A stretch of DNA of 64,000 nt from Mycobacterium sp. DL (GTDB lineage: Bacteria; Actinomycetota; Actinomycetes; Mycobacteriales; Mycobacteriaceae): positions 6,076,001 to 6,140,000 of the forward strand of contig NZ_CP155796.1 of assembly GCF_039729195.1 (NCBI RefSeq), read 5' to 3'. Shown piece after piece: positions 25,403 through 34,449 of the stretch (within the stretch, counting starts at the first letter, position 1; each line of letters starts with the position of its first letter). The position numbers were made by a program, and so were the translations under genes. A model generated the notes under the pieces. It saw nothing but the letters and a program-made list of their open reading frames with translations, had not been told where the DNA came from and did not search any database.

Positions 25403-26071
25403 ATGAAGATCGGCATCATCGGGGCAGGACTCATCGGCGGCACGCTGGCACGCAGGTTCCGGGAACTCGGACACGAGGTGACGGTGTCGAACTCGCGCTC
25501 CCCTGAGACTCTGGCCGACCTCGCTGCCGAAACCGGTGCAACGGCGGCGTGGGCCAAGGACGCCGCGGCCGACGCCGACCTCGTCGTGGTGAGCATCCCG
25601 CAGAAGAACGTCCCCGACCTCGCGGCCGGAATCGTCGATGCCCGCAAGCCGGGTGCGCCGGTGATCGAGACCAACAACTACTACCCCCAGCAGCGTGACG
25701 GTGAGATCACCGCGATCGAAGACGGTCAGGTCGAGAGTGCATGGGTCGCCGAGCTCATTGGCGCACCGGTGTACAAGGTGTTCAACGGGATCTGGTGGAA
25801 GCACCTGCTCGAGAGCGGGAAGCCCAGCGGCACACCCGACCGCATCGCGCTGCCGATCGCGGGTGAGGACGGGCCCGGCCGTGAACTCGTCCACGACATC
25901 GCCGACCAACTCGGGTTCGATCCTGTTGATGCCGGCCCGATCTCCGAATCGTGGCGTCAGCAGCCCGGCACGCCGGTTTACGGCAAGGACCTGGACGCGG
26001 AGAACACCCGTACTGCGCTCGCCGAGGCGAGCCCGGAGCGGACAGCGGAATGGAGCGCGCGTACGGCGTGA
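25403..26071 (+). CDS. NADP oxidoreductase, F420-dependent-like (NPD family)
   Basis: A 222-residue Rossmann protein. MKIGIIGAGLIGGTLARRF is the dinucleotide site, VTVSNSRSPETL the second strand with residues that would hold the 2'-phosphate of NADP, and VVVSIPQKNVPDLA follows. It resembles the family named after F420-dependent NADP reductase, although many members act on unknown substrates. The frame is clear and the Shine-Dalgarno GGAGG is close to the ATG. It is separated by about 90 bases from the SDR gene on the same strand. Confidence 0.8.
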   Translation: MKIGIIGAGLIGGTLARRFRELGHEVTVSNSRSPETLADLAAETGATAAWAKDAAADADLVVVSIPQKNVPDLAAGIVDARKPGAPVIETNNYYPQQRDGEITAIEDGQVESAWVAELIGAPVYKVFNGIWWKHLLESGKPSGTPDRIALPIAGEDGPGRELVHDIADQLGFDPVDAGPISESWRQQPGTPVYGKDLDAENTRTALAEASPERTAEWSARTA

Positions 26072-26190
26072 GTCAGTCGTCGCGGGCTCAGCCAGGTGCC
26101 TGCCAGGATCGGTCAACTAGGCTGGGTTAACCGGTGGGCGCAGCTTCGACCCCCGCTCCCCTGGTTCAGGAATTCACTCGAGGGAGAACT

Positions 26191-27120
26191 ATGCGCCGGC
26201 GGCTACCGAATCGGGCGATGACGGGACTGGCGATCATCTGTGTGGCAATGCTCGCCACTGGATGTGCCCAGGTGCATGGTGCGCCGCCGGTTGCGGAGAA
26301 CACTCCGCAGTCGCTGCCCCAGGCCCCGCCGGCTTCACTGCCTGCGCTGCCCGAAGCCCCGCCGCCCGCCCAACCCGCGCCGTCGTTCGACGGACTCGAT
26401 GCCCGGGTCCGCCAAGCCACCGCTGACGCAGCCTCCTCGGGGGCCGACATCGAGACCGCTGTGCTGGACCGTGACACCGGACAGCTCGTCTCCGACGGCA
26501 CCAACTCATCCTTCCCGATCGCGTCGGTGGTGAAGCTGTTCATCGCCGACGACCTGCTGCTGCGGGAGTCGCAGGGGGAAACGGAACTTTCCCCTGCCGA
26601 CCGCAGGTCACTGGACATCATGCTGCGCTCCTCCGACGACAGCGCAGCCCAGAGCTTCTGGGATCGCAGCGGCCAGAACGCCGTCATCGCCCGCGTCAAG
26701 GCGCGGTACGGGTTGCCTGGAACCACCGCGCCCTCCAACGGACGCTGGGACGTGACAACCAGCACCGCAAGCGATCTCGTGAGTTACTACGACAAACTGT
26801 TGAACGGCACCGGAGGACTGCCAGCCGAACAGGCCAACATCATCATCGGCAACCTCGCGCAGTCCACACCGACGGGAAACGACGGGTACCCGCAGCGGTT
26901 CGGCATCCCTGAAGGGCTCTACGGCGAGCCGGTTGCCGTCAAGCAGGGCTGGTTCTGCTGCTGGAACGGCGGCAACCAGCTACATGTGTCCACCGGCGCC
27001 ATCGGACCCGACCGTCGCTACGTGATGGCGATCAGCTCCCTGGACCCCACCGACGAAGCCACGGCACGCGAGCACATCACCCAGGCCGTCGAGACGATGT
27101 TCCCCGGCGGAAAGATCTAA
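26191..27120 (+). CDS. LppW-like serine hydrolase lipoprotein
   Basis: A 309-residue lipoprotein resembling mycobacterial LppW. The signal ends in the lipobox LATGC (Cys near residue 23), followed by a Pro/Ala-rich linker to about residue 70. The domain keeps the class A beta-lactamase/PBP fold marks S-V-V-K in FPIASVVKLFIADDLL and S-D-D in LRSSDDSAAQSFW, so it probably binds peptidoglycan or a related substrate, though activity is unproven. The ATG at 26191 follows GAGGGAGA; the longer frame from 26134 lacks a signal peptide at its start. Confidence 0.8.
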   Translation: MRRRLPNRAMTGLAIICVAMLATGCAQVHGAPPVAENTPQSLPQAPPASLPALPEAPPPAQPAPSFDGLDARVRQATADAASSGADIETAVLDRDTGQLVSDGTNSSFPIASVVKLFIADDLLLRESQGETELSPADRRSLDIMLRSSDDSAAQSFWDRSGQNAVIARVKARYGLPGTTAPSNGRWDVTTSTASDLVSYYDKLLNGTGGLPAEQANIIIGNLAQSTPTGNDGYPQRFGIPEGLYGEPVAVKQGWFCCWNGGNQLHVSTGAIGPDRRYVMAISSLDPTDEATAREHITQAVETMFPGGKI

Positions 27121-27136
27121 ACCCGTTCTGCGGCCG

Positions 27137-27502
27137 TCACGGTGCGTAGTAGTCGTTACCGCGGGAGAATTCGACGAACGTGCACGGTTGCTCGCCGACG
27201 GTCCACGCGTCGTGGCCCGGCGGGAGCAGCATGACGTCACCGGCGCCGAAGGTCTCCTCCGCACCGTCGGCCATCCGCACCGCCAGCGTCCCGGATACGA
27301 CGTACGCCACGTGGGGCAACTCGCACAGTTCCGTTCCTGCATAGGCTTGCAGATCATTCGACCATCGCGCGCCGACGTCGAACGTCACCTCCGTGACCGC
27401 AACGCCGTCGAGTTCGGCCGTACGCTTCGAGATCAGGCCGTGCACATCACTGTCGATGCGAGCCAGAGATGCCTTCTGCATTGCGGGATTGTGGACAGCC
27501 AT
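27137..27502 (-). CDS. Cupin domain protein
   Basis: A 121-residue single-domain cupin. The two motifs are ELPHVAYVVSGTLAVRMADG and FGAGDVMLLPPGHDAWTVGEQP. Motif 1 keeps His but lacks the full HxH...E set, so metal binding is uncertain. The ATG at 27502 has AGGAGG upstream. It ends 16 bases from the convergent LppW-like gene and lies 50 bases downstream of the glutaminase stop, so it may be in the same transcript. Confidence 0.75.
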   Translation of the reverse strand: MAVHNPAMQKASLARIDSDVHGLISKRTAELDGVAVTEVTFDVGARWSNDLQAYAGTELCELPHVAYVVSGTLAVRMADGAEETFGAGDVMLLPPGHDAWTVGEQPCTFVEFSRGNDYYAP

Positions 27503-27552
27503 TGAGTTCTCCTCCTGATGTGTCAGTCCGATTCTGCACGGCGTGACGCGTA

Positions 27553-28800
27553 TCAATGCGATTCGGACGCTGCCTCTTTCGCCGCGTCGACGTCGGACGA
27601 GGTGAGAACGCCGTCGGGGTCGACCAGATCAGTGGTGCGGCCGTCGAGTTCTGCTCGGCGTTTGGCCTCCAACAGCATCCGGCGGGCCACGTCGTTGACG
27701 CGGTCGACCCGGCTGAGATCAAAAGTGAGCCGGTCTGTGCCGGTGGTGTCATTCTCCAAGGCGTGCAGGACTGCCTCCGCACCGCTGAACTGCACGGTGC
27801 CCTGCAGCTCCAGTACCGCCTCTTTCTCGCCGCGGACATAGAAATCCCTGACAACTGTGGCGCCCTGGGGTTCGGCTTCGGCGAGGTGCATGCCCATGTC
27901 GTCGGAGAGCTTGCGGAAGGCGCGGACGCCACGCACGCTGTTGCCGTGCTCATCGAGCGGCGGCGACACCACCGCCAGACCGCATTGCCCCGGTAGCGCC
28001 CCGATCAACCCGCCTGATACACCACTCTTGGCGGGAATCCCGACCGTGGTCAGCCATTCTCCGGCCGCGTCGTACATCCCACAGACGGTCATCACCGACA
28101 GCGTTTGGCGGGCTACCCGGCGGCTGACGACCTGCTGACCAGTGACCGGGTGAACCCCCATGTTCGCCAGCGTGGCGCACATCATGGCCAGATCGCGGAC
28201 ATTCACGCCGATCGAGCACTGCCGCGTGTAGCCCTCCACGACGTCGTGTGGAGCATCGTCGATGATGCCGTAGTTCTTCAGCATGTGCGCGATCGCCAGA
28301 TTGCGATCGGCTGTGTCCAGTTCAGACCGGCACACTGCCTCATCCACGGACAGTTCACGGCCGGCCAGCTCGGAGAAGAACGAGCGGACTCGCTCGACAC
28401 GTTCTTCCACGTTCGATGACCGGCCGACCAGCAGTTGATGCACCGCGATCGCGCCGGCGTTGATCATGGCGTTCTTCGGACGTCTGGTCCCGTGCTCCAG
28501 GGACAACTCGTTGAAGGCCTCACCAGAAGGTTCGACTCCGACGGTCTCGTGAACCGCGTCCAGACCCAGATCCGTCAACGCCGCAGCGTAGGCGAACGGT
28601 TTGGAGATCGACTGGATCGAGAACGTGTAGTCGTCGTTCCCAGCGCTGTGCGTCCGCCCGTCAGCCACCGTCAGGGCGATGCCGAACGTGTCCGGATCAG
28701 CGCGCGCCAATTCCGGTATGTAGTCGGCCAACTCCCCCTGACGATCATCCTTGAACGTCTCGATGATCTCGTCGAGGTAATCGGGCACCGGCGATTTCAT
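27553..28800 (-). CDS. glsA: Glutaminase with C-terminal STAS domain
   Basis: A 415-residue protein. Residues 1-300 are a serine-dependent beta-lactamase-like glutaminase (L-glutamine to glutamate and ammonia), with the catalytic S64-I-S-K67 in FSIQSISKPFAY and the family motifs PKNAMINAGAI and SGVSGGLIG. Residues about 320-400 form a STAS domain (VLELQGTVQFSGAEAVLHAL ... LTFDLSRVDRVNDVARRML), a fusion known from several actinobacterial glutaminases and probably regulatory. The ATG at 28800 has GGAGAG upstream. Confidence 0.9.
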   Translation of the reverse strand: MKSPVPDYLDEIIETFKDDRQGELADYIPELARADPDTFGIALTVADGRTHSAGNDDYTFSIQSISKPFAYAAALTDLGLDAVHETVGVEPSGEAFNELSLEHGTRRPKNAMINAGAIAVHQLLVGRSSNVEERVERVRSFFSELAGRELSVDEAVCRSELDTADRNLAIAHMLKNYGIIDDAPHDVVEGYTRQCSIGVNVRDLAMMCATLANMGVHPVTGQQVVSRRVARQTLSVMTVCGMYDAAGEWLTTVGIPAKSGVSGGLIGALPGQCGLAVVSPPLDEHGNSVRGVRAFRKLSDDMGMHLAEAEPQGATVVRDFYVRGEKEAVLELQGTVQFSGAEAVLHALENDTTGTDRLTFDLSRVDRVNDVARRMLLEAKRRAELDGRTTDLVDPDGVLTSSDVDAAKEAASESH

Positions 28801-28879
28801 CGATCTCTCCTTCGACTGGTCCTCTGCATCGATGTCTGACACTGCAGTGTGCCAGCCACATCCACGAGCCGATCGTCCG

Positions 28880-29080
28880 TCACTTGCCGGGGTCCGGAGA
28901 ATGTCGGCACGCGGACCCAACAACCGTCGTCTGGGTGAGTATCGCCGCGGCAAGGGGTTCGATCACCGGAGCACCGAGCGCGTGGCCCATGTCCGGGACC
29001 GTCACGAGACGAGCGCTGCCAATGAGTTCGGCGAGGTGCGTGGCGTGCGGCGGAGGGTTGATCGGGTCGGCTGGTCCCAA
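28880..29080 (-). pseudogene. C-terminal remnant of an alpha/beta hydrolase
   Basis: The frame encodes DPINPPPHATHLAELIGSARLVTVPDMGHALGAPVIEPLAAAIL. This is the last third of a proline iminopeptidase/TAP-like alpha/beta hydrolase with the catalytic Asp (DPINP) and His (GMGHAL-like). The first two thirds, including the nucleophile elbow, are missing; upstream is unrelated sequence leading to the citrate synthase stop. This fragment fills most of the 326-base gap at 28801-29126. Confidence 0.7.
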
Positions 29081-29126
29081 GTTAAGCTGCTGGCAGCACC
29101 GCTACACAGCGCGTGGGTACCCAACC

Positions 29127-30257
29127 TCAGTCCTTGGCGAGAGTGCGTGCGTCGCGGCCGGAATAGATATCGTCGGGGCGCAGTAGTGGACCGCCGGTCA
29201 CCACCTGCTCGACGCTGTGAGCACTCCAACCCGCGATTCTCGATCCGGCCAGGAACGCGTCCATGAAGTCGTCGGGCACGCCGATGCCGTCGAGAACCAC
29301 CGGCAGCCACAGGTCTGGATTGGCAGGAAGCCGACGGTCGGCGCTGCGAGCCGCGAGTGCCGCCTCTGCCGCCCGCTGATAGGCATCCGCCGCAGCAATC
29401 AGAGGTGCGTCAACACTCTCGGCGAGTCCCCGCAGAATCGGCACCCGCGGATCCTGTTCGCGGTACACCCGGTGGCCCATACCGGGCAAGCGGCGGCCGG
29501 CGGCCAGCAGCCGTTCGACGTAACTCGGCGCGGCAGCAGGATCAACGCTCAGTTCCCGCAGCAACATCATCGCCCCGCGCGTGGCGCCGCCATGGCGTGG
29601 TCCGCCGATGGCGGATAACCCAGCGCTGAGGCAAGCCGCCGCGTCGGCTCCGGTGCTGGCCACCACTCGGGCCCCGAAAGTTGATGCGGTGGTGCCGTGC
29701 TCAGCCACTGTCGACAGCATCGAGTCCACCACCCGAACCACTGCCGGTTCGAGTTCACCGCGCCACGCCAGCACCAACCGCTCAGCCACGCTCAGCGACA
29801 TCAAGTCCATTGGCGGGGTCTCGTTGGCGCCATCAGCGCGCGAAGACAGCAGCACTCCGAGCCCGACCGCGTACGCCATCGACAACAGAGCCAGGTCGTC
29901 GCGCAGAGCGCCGGCGTCCCCGCCTTGGGTAACTTTCATTTCCCGGCCTTGCCCCAGCCGTAGGATCATCCGCTGCAGAGACACCCTGGGGTTCCCCGAG
30001 ACGTCGAGAGCGGCGACCACTTCGGTGTCGGCGATCTGAGCCAACGTGCCTGCGCCGGGATCGTCGTCGACCAACAGCCGCCACACATCGTCATAGGGGC
30101 GTACGCCCACGAGGTCGCGGATATCTACACCACGAAATCGCAGCTTGTCACCGAGGCTCGAGGGTTGACAGATCGCAGTGGTGAAGGCGGTGACACCTAC
30201 GAAACCGGGACACAACCGCGTCGTCTCGTTGAATTGTGTTGCGGGCACTTCGGGCAC
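29127..30257 (-). CDS. Citrate synthase family protein
   Basis: A 376-residue citrate synthase-fold enzyme, which condenses an acyl-CoA with oxaloacetate or a related keto acid. Catalytic residues are visible: His in STVAEHGTTASTF, His in GMGHRVYREQDPR and the Arg of SRIAGWSAHSVEQ. The Asp of the usual active-site segment falls in GIGVPDDFMDAF. It starts at a GTG with GAGGAGGT, a very strong Shine-Dalgarno, 35 bases after the ABC ATPase gene, and ends the six-gene operon. Being locked to a CoA-transferase and an importer, it is probably not the housekeeping enzyme but a condensing or lyase step of a catabolic pathway. Confidence 0.8.
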   Translation of the reverse strand: MPEVPATQFNETTRLCPGFVGVTAFTTAICQPSSLGDKLRFRGVDIRDLVGVRPYDDVWRLLVDDDPGAGTLAQIADTEVVAALDVSGNPRVSLQRMILRLGQGREMKVTQGGDAGALRDDLALLSMAYAVGLGVLLSSRADGANETPPMDLMSLSVAERLVLAWRGELEPAVVRVVDSMLSTVAEHGTTASTFGARVVASTGADAAACLSAGLSAIGGPRHGGATRGAMMLLRELSVDPAAAPSYVERLLAAGRRLPGMGHRVYREQDPRVPILRGLAESVDAPLIAAADAYQRAAEAALAARSADRRLPANPDLWLPVVLDGIGVPDDFMDAFLAGSRIAGWSAHSVEQVVTGGPLLRPDDIYSGRDARTLAKD

Positions 30258-30292
30258 CGCACACCTCCTCAGTCAGTAATCGGTATGCCTGT

Positions 30293-31399
30293 TCAGCCGA
30301 CGGTCAGATCGAACACCGGCAGATCCTCAGTGGCTATGCGGATCACGCATTTCTGCTTGTCGATCCGTCGAGCGCTGTGCACCTCGAGTTCGTTCGCGCC
30401 GGCGGCGAGCCGATAGAGATAGCGACCGCCGAGGTACGCCACCGATAGGACCCGGCAAGGCAGGTCGGCGTGGCCCGTGGCAACGTCGGTGTCGAGGATC
30501 TCGAGTTGCTCCGGTCGCAATGCGATGGTGACCCGGTCGCCGGGTTGCCGCTGACTGTCAGTCACTTCGGTGCTCAGCTCCGGACCTGGCGCGTCACCTT
30601 GAGCCTCGCCATCCAGTCCGATGGTCAACTGCCGTCCGTTCGAATGGGTGACCGTGCCGTCAACGAAGTGCGTGGTGCCGATGAATTCCGCGACCAACTT
30701 CGAAGCCGGCTTCTGATACAGCGTCTCTGGGGCGTCGACCTGCTGCACCGTTCCGCGGTCCATCACCGCTATCCGGTTGCTGAGCGACAGCGCTTCCTCT
30801 TGATCGTGCGTGACGTACACCGTGGTCAGCCGCGTCTCCTCGTGGATCTCGCGCAGCCAGATGCGTGCTTGGGTCCGTAGCTTCGCGTCCAGATTCGAAA
30901 GCGGCTCGTCGAGCAGCAGCACCTTGGGCTCGGCGACAATGGTGCGCGCCAGCGCCGCCCGCTGTTGCTGACCGCCAGAGAGTTCATGCGGGTAGCGCTC
31001 CGCAAGGCGCTCCAGACCAACTAGTTCGAGCGCGTTCTGGATCCGCTCACGCTGCTGGTCACGTGGCACCTTCTTCAGCTTGAGGCCATACCGGAGGTTG
31101 TCGTAGACGTTCATGTGCGGCCACAACGCATAGGACTGGAAAACCAGCCCACAGTCACGCTTCTCGGGCATCACGAATACGCGTTTCGCCTTATCTGAGA
31201 CCACCCGGTCACTGATACTCAACCGGCCGCCGTCGGGCTCCACGAGCCCCGCGATCATCGACAGCAGCGTGGACTTGCCGCACCCGCTGGGCCCCAGCAG
31301 TGTGAAGAACTCGCCACCTCGAATGTCGAGGCTGACGTCGTCGACGGCGGCGACGTCACCGTACCGCTTCGTCAGGCCTTCAATACGGATGTCAGCCAT
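30293..31399 (-). CDS. ABC importer ATPase (Fe3+/spermidine-type)
   Basis: A 368-residue ATP-binding subunit. Walker A LLGPSGCGKSTLLSMIAGL, signature LSGGQQQRAALARTI and Walker B VLLLDEPLSNLD are all present. A C-terminal TOBE-like region lies at about residues 245-360. This class powers importers for iron, polyamines, thiamine or 2-aminoethylphosphonate. The start overlaps the permease gene by 8 bases. Together with the permease and binding protein it makes a complete importer. Confidence 0.9.
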   Translation of the reverse strand: MADIRIEGLTKRYGDVAAVDDVSLDIRGGEFFTLLGPSGCGKSTLLSMIAGLVEPDGGRLSISDRVVSDKAKRVFVMPEKRDCGLVFQSYALWPHMNVYDNLRYGLKLKKVPRDQQRERIQNALELVGLERLAERYPHELSGGQQQRAALARTIVAEPKVLLLDEPLSNLDAKLRTQARIWLREIHEETRLTTVYVTHDQEEALSLSNRIAVMDRGTVQQVDAPETLYQKPASKLVAEFIGTTHFVDGTVTHSNGRQLTIGLDGEAQGDAPGPELSTEVTDSQRQPGDRVTIALRPEQLEILDTDVATGHADLPCRVLSVAYLGGRYLYRLAAGANELEVHSARRIDKQKCVIRIATEDLPVFDLTVG

Positions 31400-33134
31400 G
31401 GGCTTTCACTCCCGTCAGACGCTTCCCGATCAGCACGACGACCGTGCCGAGGGCGATCTGGATCATGGCGAAGGCGGCCACGGCGCCGACGATGCCCTGA
31501 TCCCAAAGTTGGAGCATCGACGTGCCGATGACGTTGACGCCGGGCGAGATGAGATAAACCGCGGACGCATACTCCCGCAGGAAGTGCGAGAACAGCACGA
31601 TATAGGCCCCTGCCACCGCCGGCGCTGAAAGTCGCAGTGTCATCGCGGTAGTGGCGCGCAGCCACGACGCACCGGCCATCCGGGCAGCGTTGTCGAGGTC
31701 GCGATGGACACCGATGAACGCTGGCACCACCAGGCCGATACCCAGCGGCAGGAACCGGATGATGAACGCGAAAACGAGGATCCACAAGGTCCCGCGCAGC
31801 GGATCCATGAACGGGAACATGAACATTGCCCAGAACACCCCGATGCTGACGACGATCGCGGGTAGCGCCCGGGGTGTGACAGAAAGAAAGTCGAGTGATT
31901 TACGAAGCCGGAAGTCGGACCGGTAGGCCACCAGGCCGATCGTCGCCGCCAGTGCGGCCGCGATCGCCGCGCCCACCAATGCGACGATCAGGCTCGTCTG
32001 GATCGAGGACATGTACGACGGCGTACTGAAGATCTGCTCGAAATTGCCCAGTGTCAGCGAATCTCCCAGAGGAACAAAAGGGCTCAGAATCTGAGTCATC
32101 GACCGCAGCACGATTCCCACGATCGGGATGAACGAGGCGAAGAGCACAAAGCCTCCGACCGACAGCGCGATGGGCCACCGCAGCGCGCCAAGCGCCAACC
32201 GCCGGGGCTGAGTTGCTTTGCCGGTGACGGTGACGAAACGCTGTTTGTCACCCAAGATTCGGCCCTGCACCCAGATCAGCAACGCCGCAAAGGCGATCAA
32301 TGCGATCGACGCGGCGGCCAGCAGACCGTAGTTGGGGTTCGGGCGCACCAATCCCTCCATGTAAAGGAAGCTCGCGAACATCTCGATTCCCGAGGGCTTT
32401 CCGAGAATCAAGGGGATCGACAGTGATTCCAACGCGGCGATGAACACGAGCAGGATGCTGTACAGCATCGCCGGACGCATCAGCGGGAGCGCCACAGTGC
32501 CGATCACTCGCCATGGTGATGCGCCCAGCGTGCGTGCCGCTTCCTCGAGTGCGGGATTGAATGACTGCAGCGAGCGTGTCGCGAACATATACACCAAGGG
32601 GGCCTCGGCGATTCCGGCTACAACTGCCATCCCAGGCAAGGTGTACAGCCAGCCTGGGCCCTGCCTCATCCCGAACAGGTTCGCGATCCCACTCGTCACA
32701 TATCCGGCGGGTCCGTAGACGATGACCCAACCGAATGCGAGCACAAGCGCTGAGGTGTACAGCGGCCAGCTGAACACCGCCGAGATGACGCGGCGCCCAG
32801 GCAAGTCCGTCCGGATGACCAGAAAGCCCACTCCCAGCCCCAACACGACGGCGAGTGCTGTGGTCATGAAAGCGAATCCGATGGTGTTGAGCAACATTGT
32901 GCGCACCTCGCCGGAGACGGCCAGTTGCGCATAGTTGTCCAGGGTGAACGAGCCGTCGTCGTACAGCGGAGCGTCGAGGAAGGACTGCCAAACGACCGGC
33001 AACACCGGGGCAAGCACGATGAAGCCCGTGACCGAGAGAACCGCCCACTGGAATGCCCGCTGGCGCGGTCCCGAGGGGGCCGCCACCGCGGCATCGCCGG
33101 ACCGTGTCCGACGCACCATGGTGTCTGTGGTCAC
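31392..33134 (-). CDS. Fused double ABC permease
   Basis: A 580-residue permease with about 12 membrane helices in two homologous halves. Each half has an EAA-like loop: LEEAARTLGASPWRVIGTVALPLMRPA and LDNAARMAGASWLRATTAMTLRLSAPA. Fused permeases of this shape serve the Fe3+ (SfuB/FbpB), thiamine and aminoethylphosphonate importers. It overlaps the ATPase gene and lies 85 bases after the binding-protein gene. The substrate is better judged from operon context than from the permease. Confidence 0.85.
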   Translation of the reverse strand: MTTDTMVRRTRSGDAAVAAPSGPRQRAFQWAVLSVTGFIVLAPVLPVVWQSFLDAPLYDDGSFTLDNYAQLAVSGEVRTMLLNTIGFAFMTTALAVVLGLGVGFLVIRTDLPGRRVISAVFSWPLYTSALVLAFGWVIVYGPAGYVTSGIANLFGMRQGPGWLYTLPGMAVVAGIAEAPLVYMFATRSLQSFNPALEEAARTLGASPWRVIGTVALPLMRPAMLYSILLVFIAALESLSIPLILGKPSGIEMFASFLYMEGLVRPNPNYGLLAAASIALIAFAALLIWVQGRILGDKQRFVTVTGKATQPRRLALGALRWPIALSVGGFVLFASFIPIVGIVLRSMTQILSPFVPLGDSLTLGNFEQIFSTPSYMSSIQTSLIVALVGAAIAAALAATIGLVAYRSDFRLRKSLDFLSVTPRALPAIVVSIGVFWAMFMFPFMDPLRGTLWILVFAFIIRFLPLGIGLVVPAFIGVHRDLDNAARMAGASWLRATTAMTLRLSAPAVAGAYIVLFSHFLREYASAVYLISPGVNVIGTSMLQLWDQGIVGAVAAFAMIQIALGTVVVLIGKRLTGVKAHG

Positions 33135-33219
33135 CGAATTCCCTCTGCTTTCTGCCGATCACGTTGTGACGGTGCCTGCGCCCCGGTGTGGCCGGGGCAC
33201 AGGCCACAGGCGTGAAGGG

Positions 33220-34374
33220 TCAACTGCTCTGCAACTGGGCGAATCCGTCGATGATCCGGTCATACTCGCCATCGATGAGAATGTCGGGTGTGGGCCCCAT
33301 TTGGACGATCGCGTCCTCACCGACTTCGTCGATGATCCCGGACAGATGCCACCAACCGGTCTCCTCGACCGCAGCTTGCACACTGGGCCGGTACGGCACG
33401 CGTTCCATCAGCGGGATCAGCTGCTGGCCGGCTTCTGAGAGGAGGAAGTCGATGAGCAGCTTGGCGGAGTTGGGCGCTTTGGCCTGCTTGGTGATGCCGA
33501 TGCTGCGGTCGCTGATCGGTTGGGCGTCATCCATGAGAGCGAACTTCAGGAACGAATCCGATCCACGTGGAATGGTGCTCAACGGCGCGTAGATCGCGAT
33601 GGCATACTCGCCGCTGACCATCTTTTCGCCCATTGCCCCGCCGGATGCCTCGAAGCGCAGCGCCGGTCCCATGGAACGCATTCCGTCCCAGAACTTTTCG
33701 CGCAGTTTGCGATCGATGAACCAGAACATTCCCCACTGAGCGTCACCCGCGTAGGTGGCCACCTTGCCCTGGTAGAAGTCGGGATCGGACTGGACGAGTT
33801 GCACGACGTCCGCGAAGCTCTCAGGCGGTTCGGCGCCTTCAGGCAGCAGCGTCTCGTTGTAGACGATCGAGAAGGGGTCTGCAGACATGACGTACAGGCC
33901 GTCGCCTGCCCATTCGTGTGACCATTCGGGCAGTTCTGCCAGCTCGGGCGACTGGTAGGGCTGGAGTTCACCGCGGTCTATGAAGCGCTGCCACCCGTCG
34001 GCGGCGATAGAGACGATGGCGTCGGCAGTCGGTGCCGATGTGGCCGCCTCAGCGTAGTAACGCTCAAAGACTTCGGTGGTGCCGAGGTCGACTGTCCGCA
34101 CCTCGATCCAGGGATAGAGTTGGTTGAAGCCCTCAAGCAGCGGGGCCCAGTCTTCGGCTGACATGATGCTGTAGACGTCAAGCGGCGCCTCATCGCGAGA
34201 TGCCTCGACTATCTCGGAGTATTCGGCCGGGTAGTAGTCGGGGTAGCTGCCTTCAGCCAGGTCTGTCGTCGGGGAATCGGATGACCCACACGCCGCCAGG
34301 ACCATGCTCAACGTTGCGAAGCAGGCGACCGTGGCGGTGATCCGTCTGCCGAAGCGTGGTGGATGAAGCTTCAT
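33220..34374 (-). CDS. ABC importer substrate-binding lipoprotein
   Basis: A 384-residue extracellular solute-binding protein of the iron/putrescine-like class. The signal ends in lipobox VLAAC (Cys near residue 29). The mature part has the two-lobe layout with LDVYSIMSAEDWAPLLEGFNQLYPWIEV at the start of lobe one. The iron-binding twin-Tyr motif of true FbpA proteins is not evident, so an organic anion is more likely than Fe3+. It lies between the CoA-transferase and the permease genes. Confidence 0.85.
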   Translation of the reverse strand: MKLHPPRFGRRITATVACFATLSMVLAACGSSDSPTTDLAEGSYPDYYPAEYSEIVEASRDEAPLDVYSIMSAEDWAPLLEGFNQLYPWIEVRTVDLGTTEVFERYYAEAATSAPTADAIVSIAADGWQRFIDRGELQPYQSPELAELPEWSHEWAGDGLYVMSADPFSIVYNETLLPEGAEPPESFADVVQLVQSDPDFYQGKVATYAGDAQWGMFWFIDRKLREKFWDGMRSMGPALRFEASGGAMGEKMVSGEYAIAIYAPLSTIPRGSDSFLKFALMDDAQPISDRSIGITKQAKAPNSAKLLIDFLLSEAGQQLIPLMERVPYRPSVQAAVEETGWWHLSGIIDEVGEDAIVQMGPTPDILIDGEYDRIIDGFAQLQSS

Positions 34375-34449
34375 TGCTTGCCCTTCTTCGTAGTGTGCTG
34401 CAGTTCGGCGCCGGTACGCCGCGAGCGCGACGATCTCCGGCCCTGTCGG

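Noticed and set aside
33220..34374. Assignment of the ABC importer to ferric iron
   Set aside because: The permease class fits, but the binding protein lacks a clear twin-tyrosine iron motif and the operon encodes organic acid enzymes.
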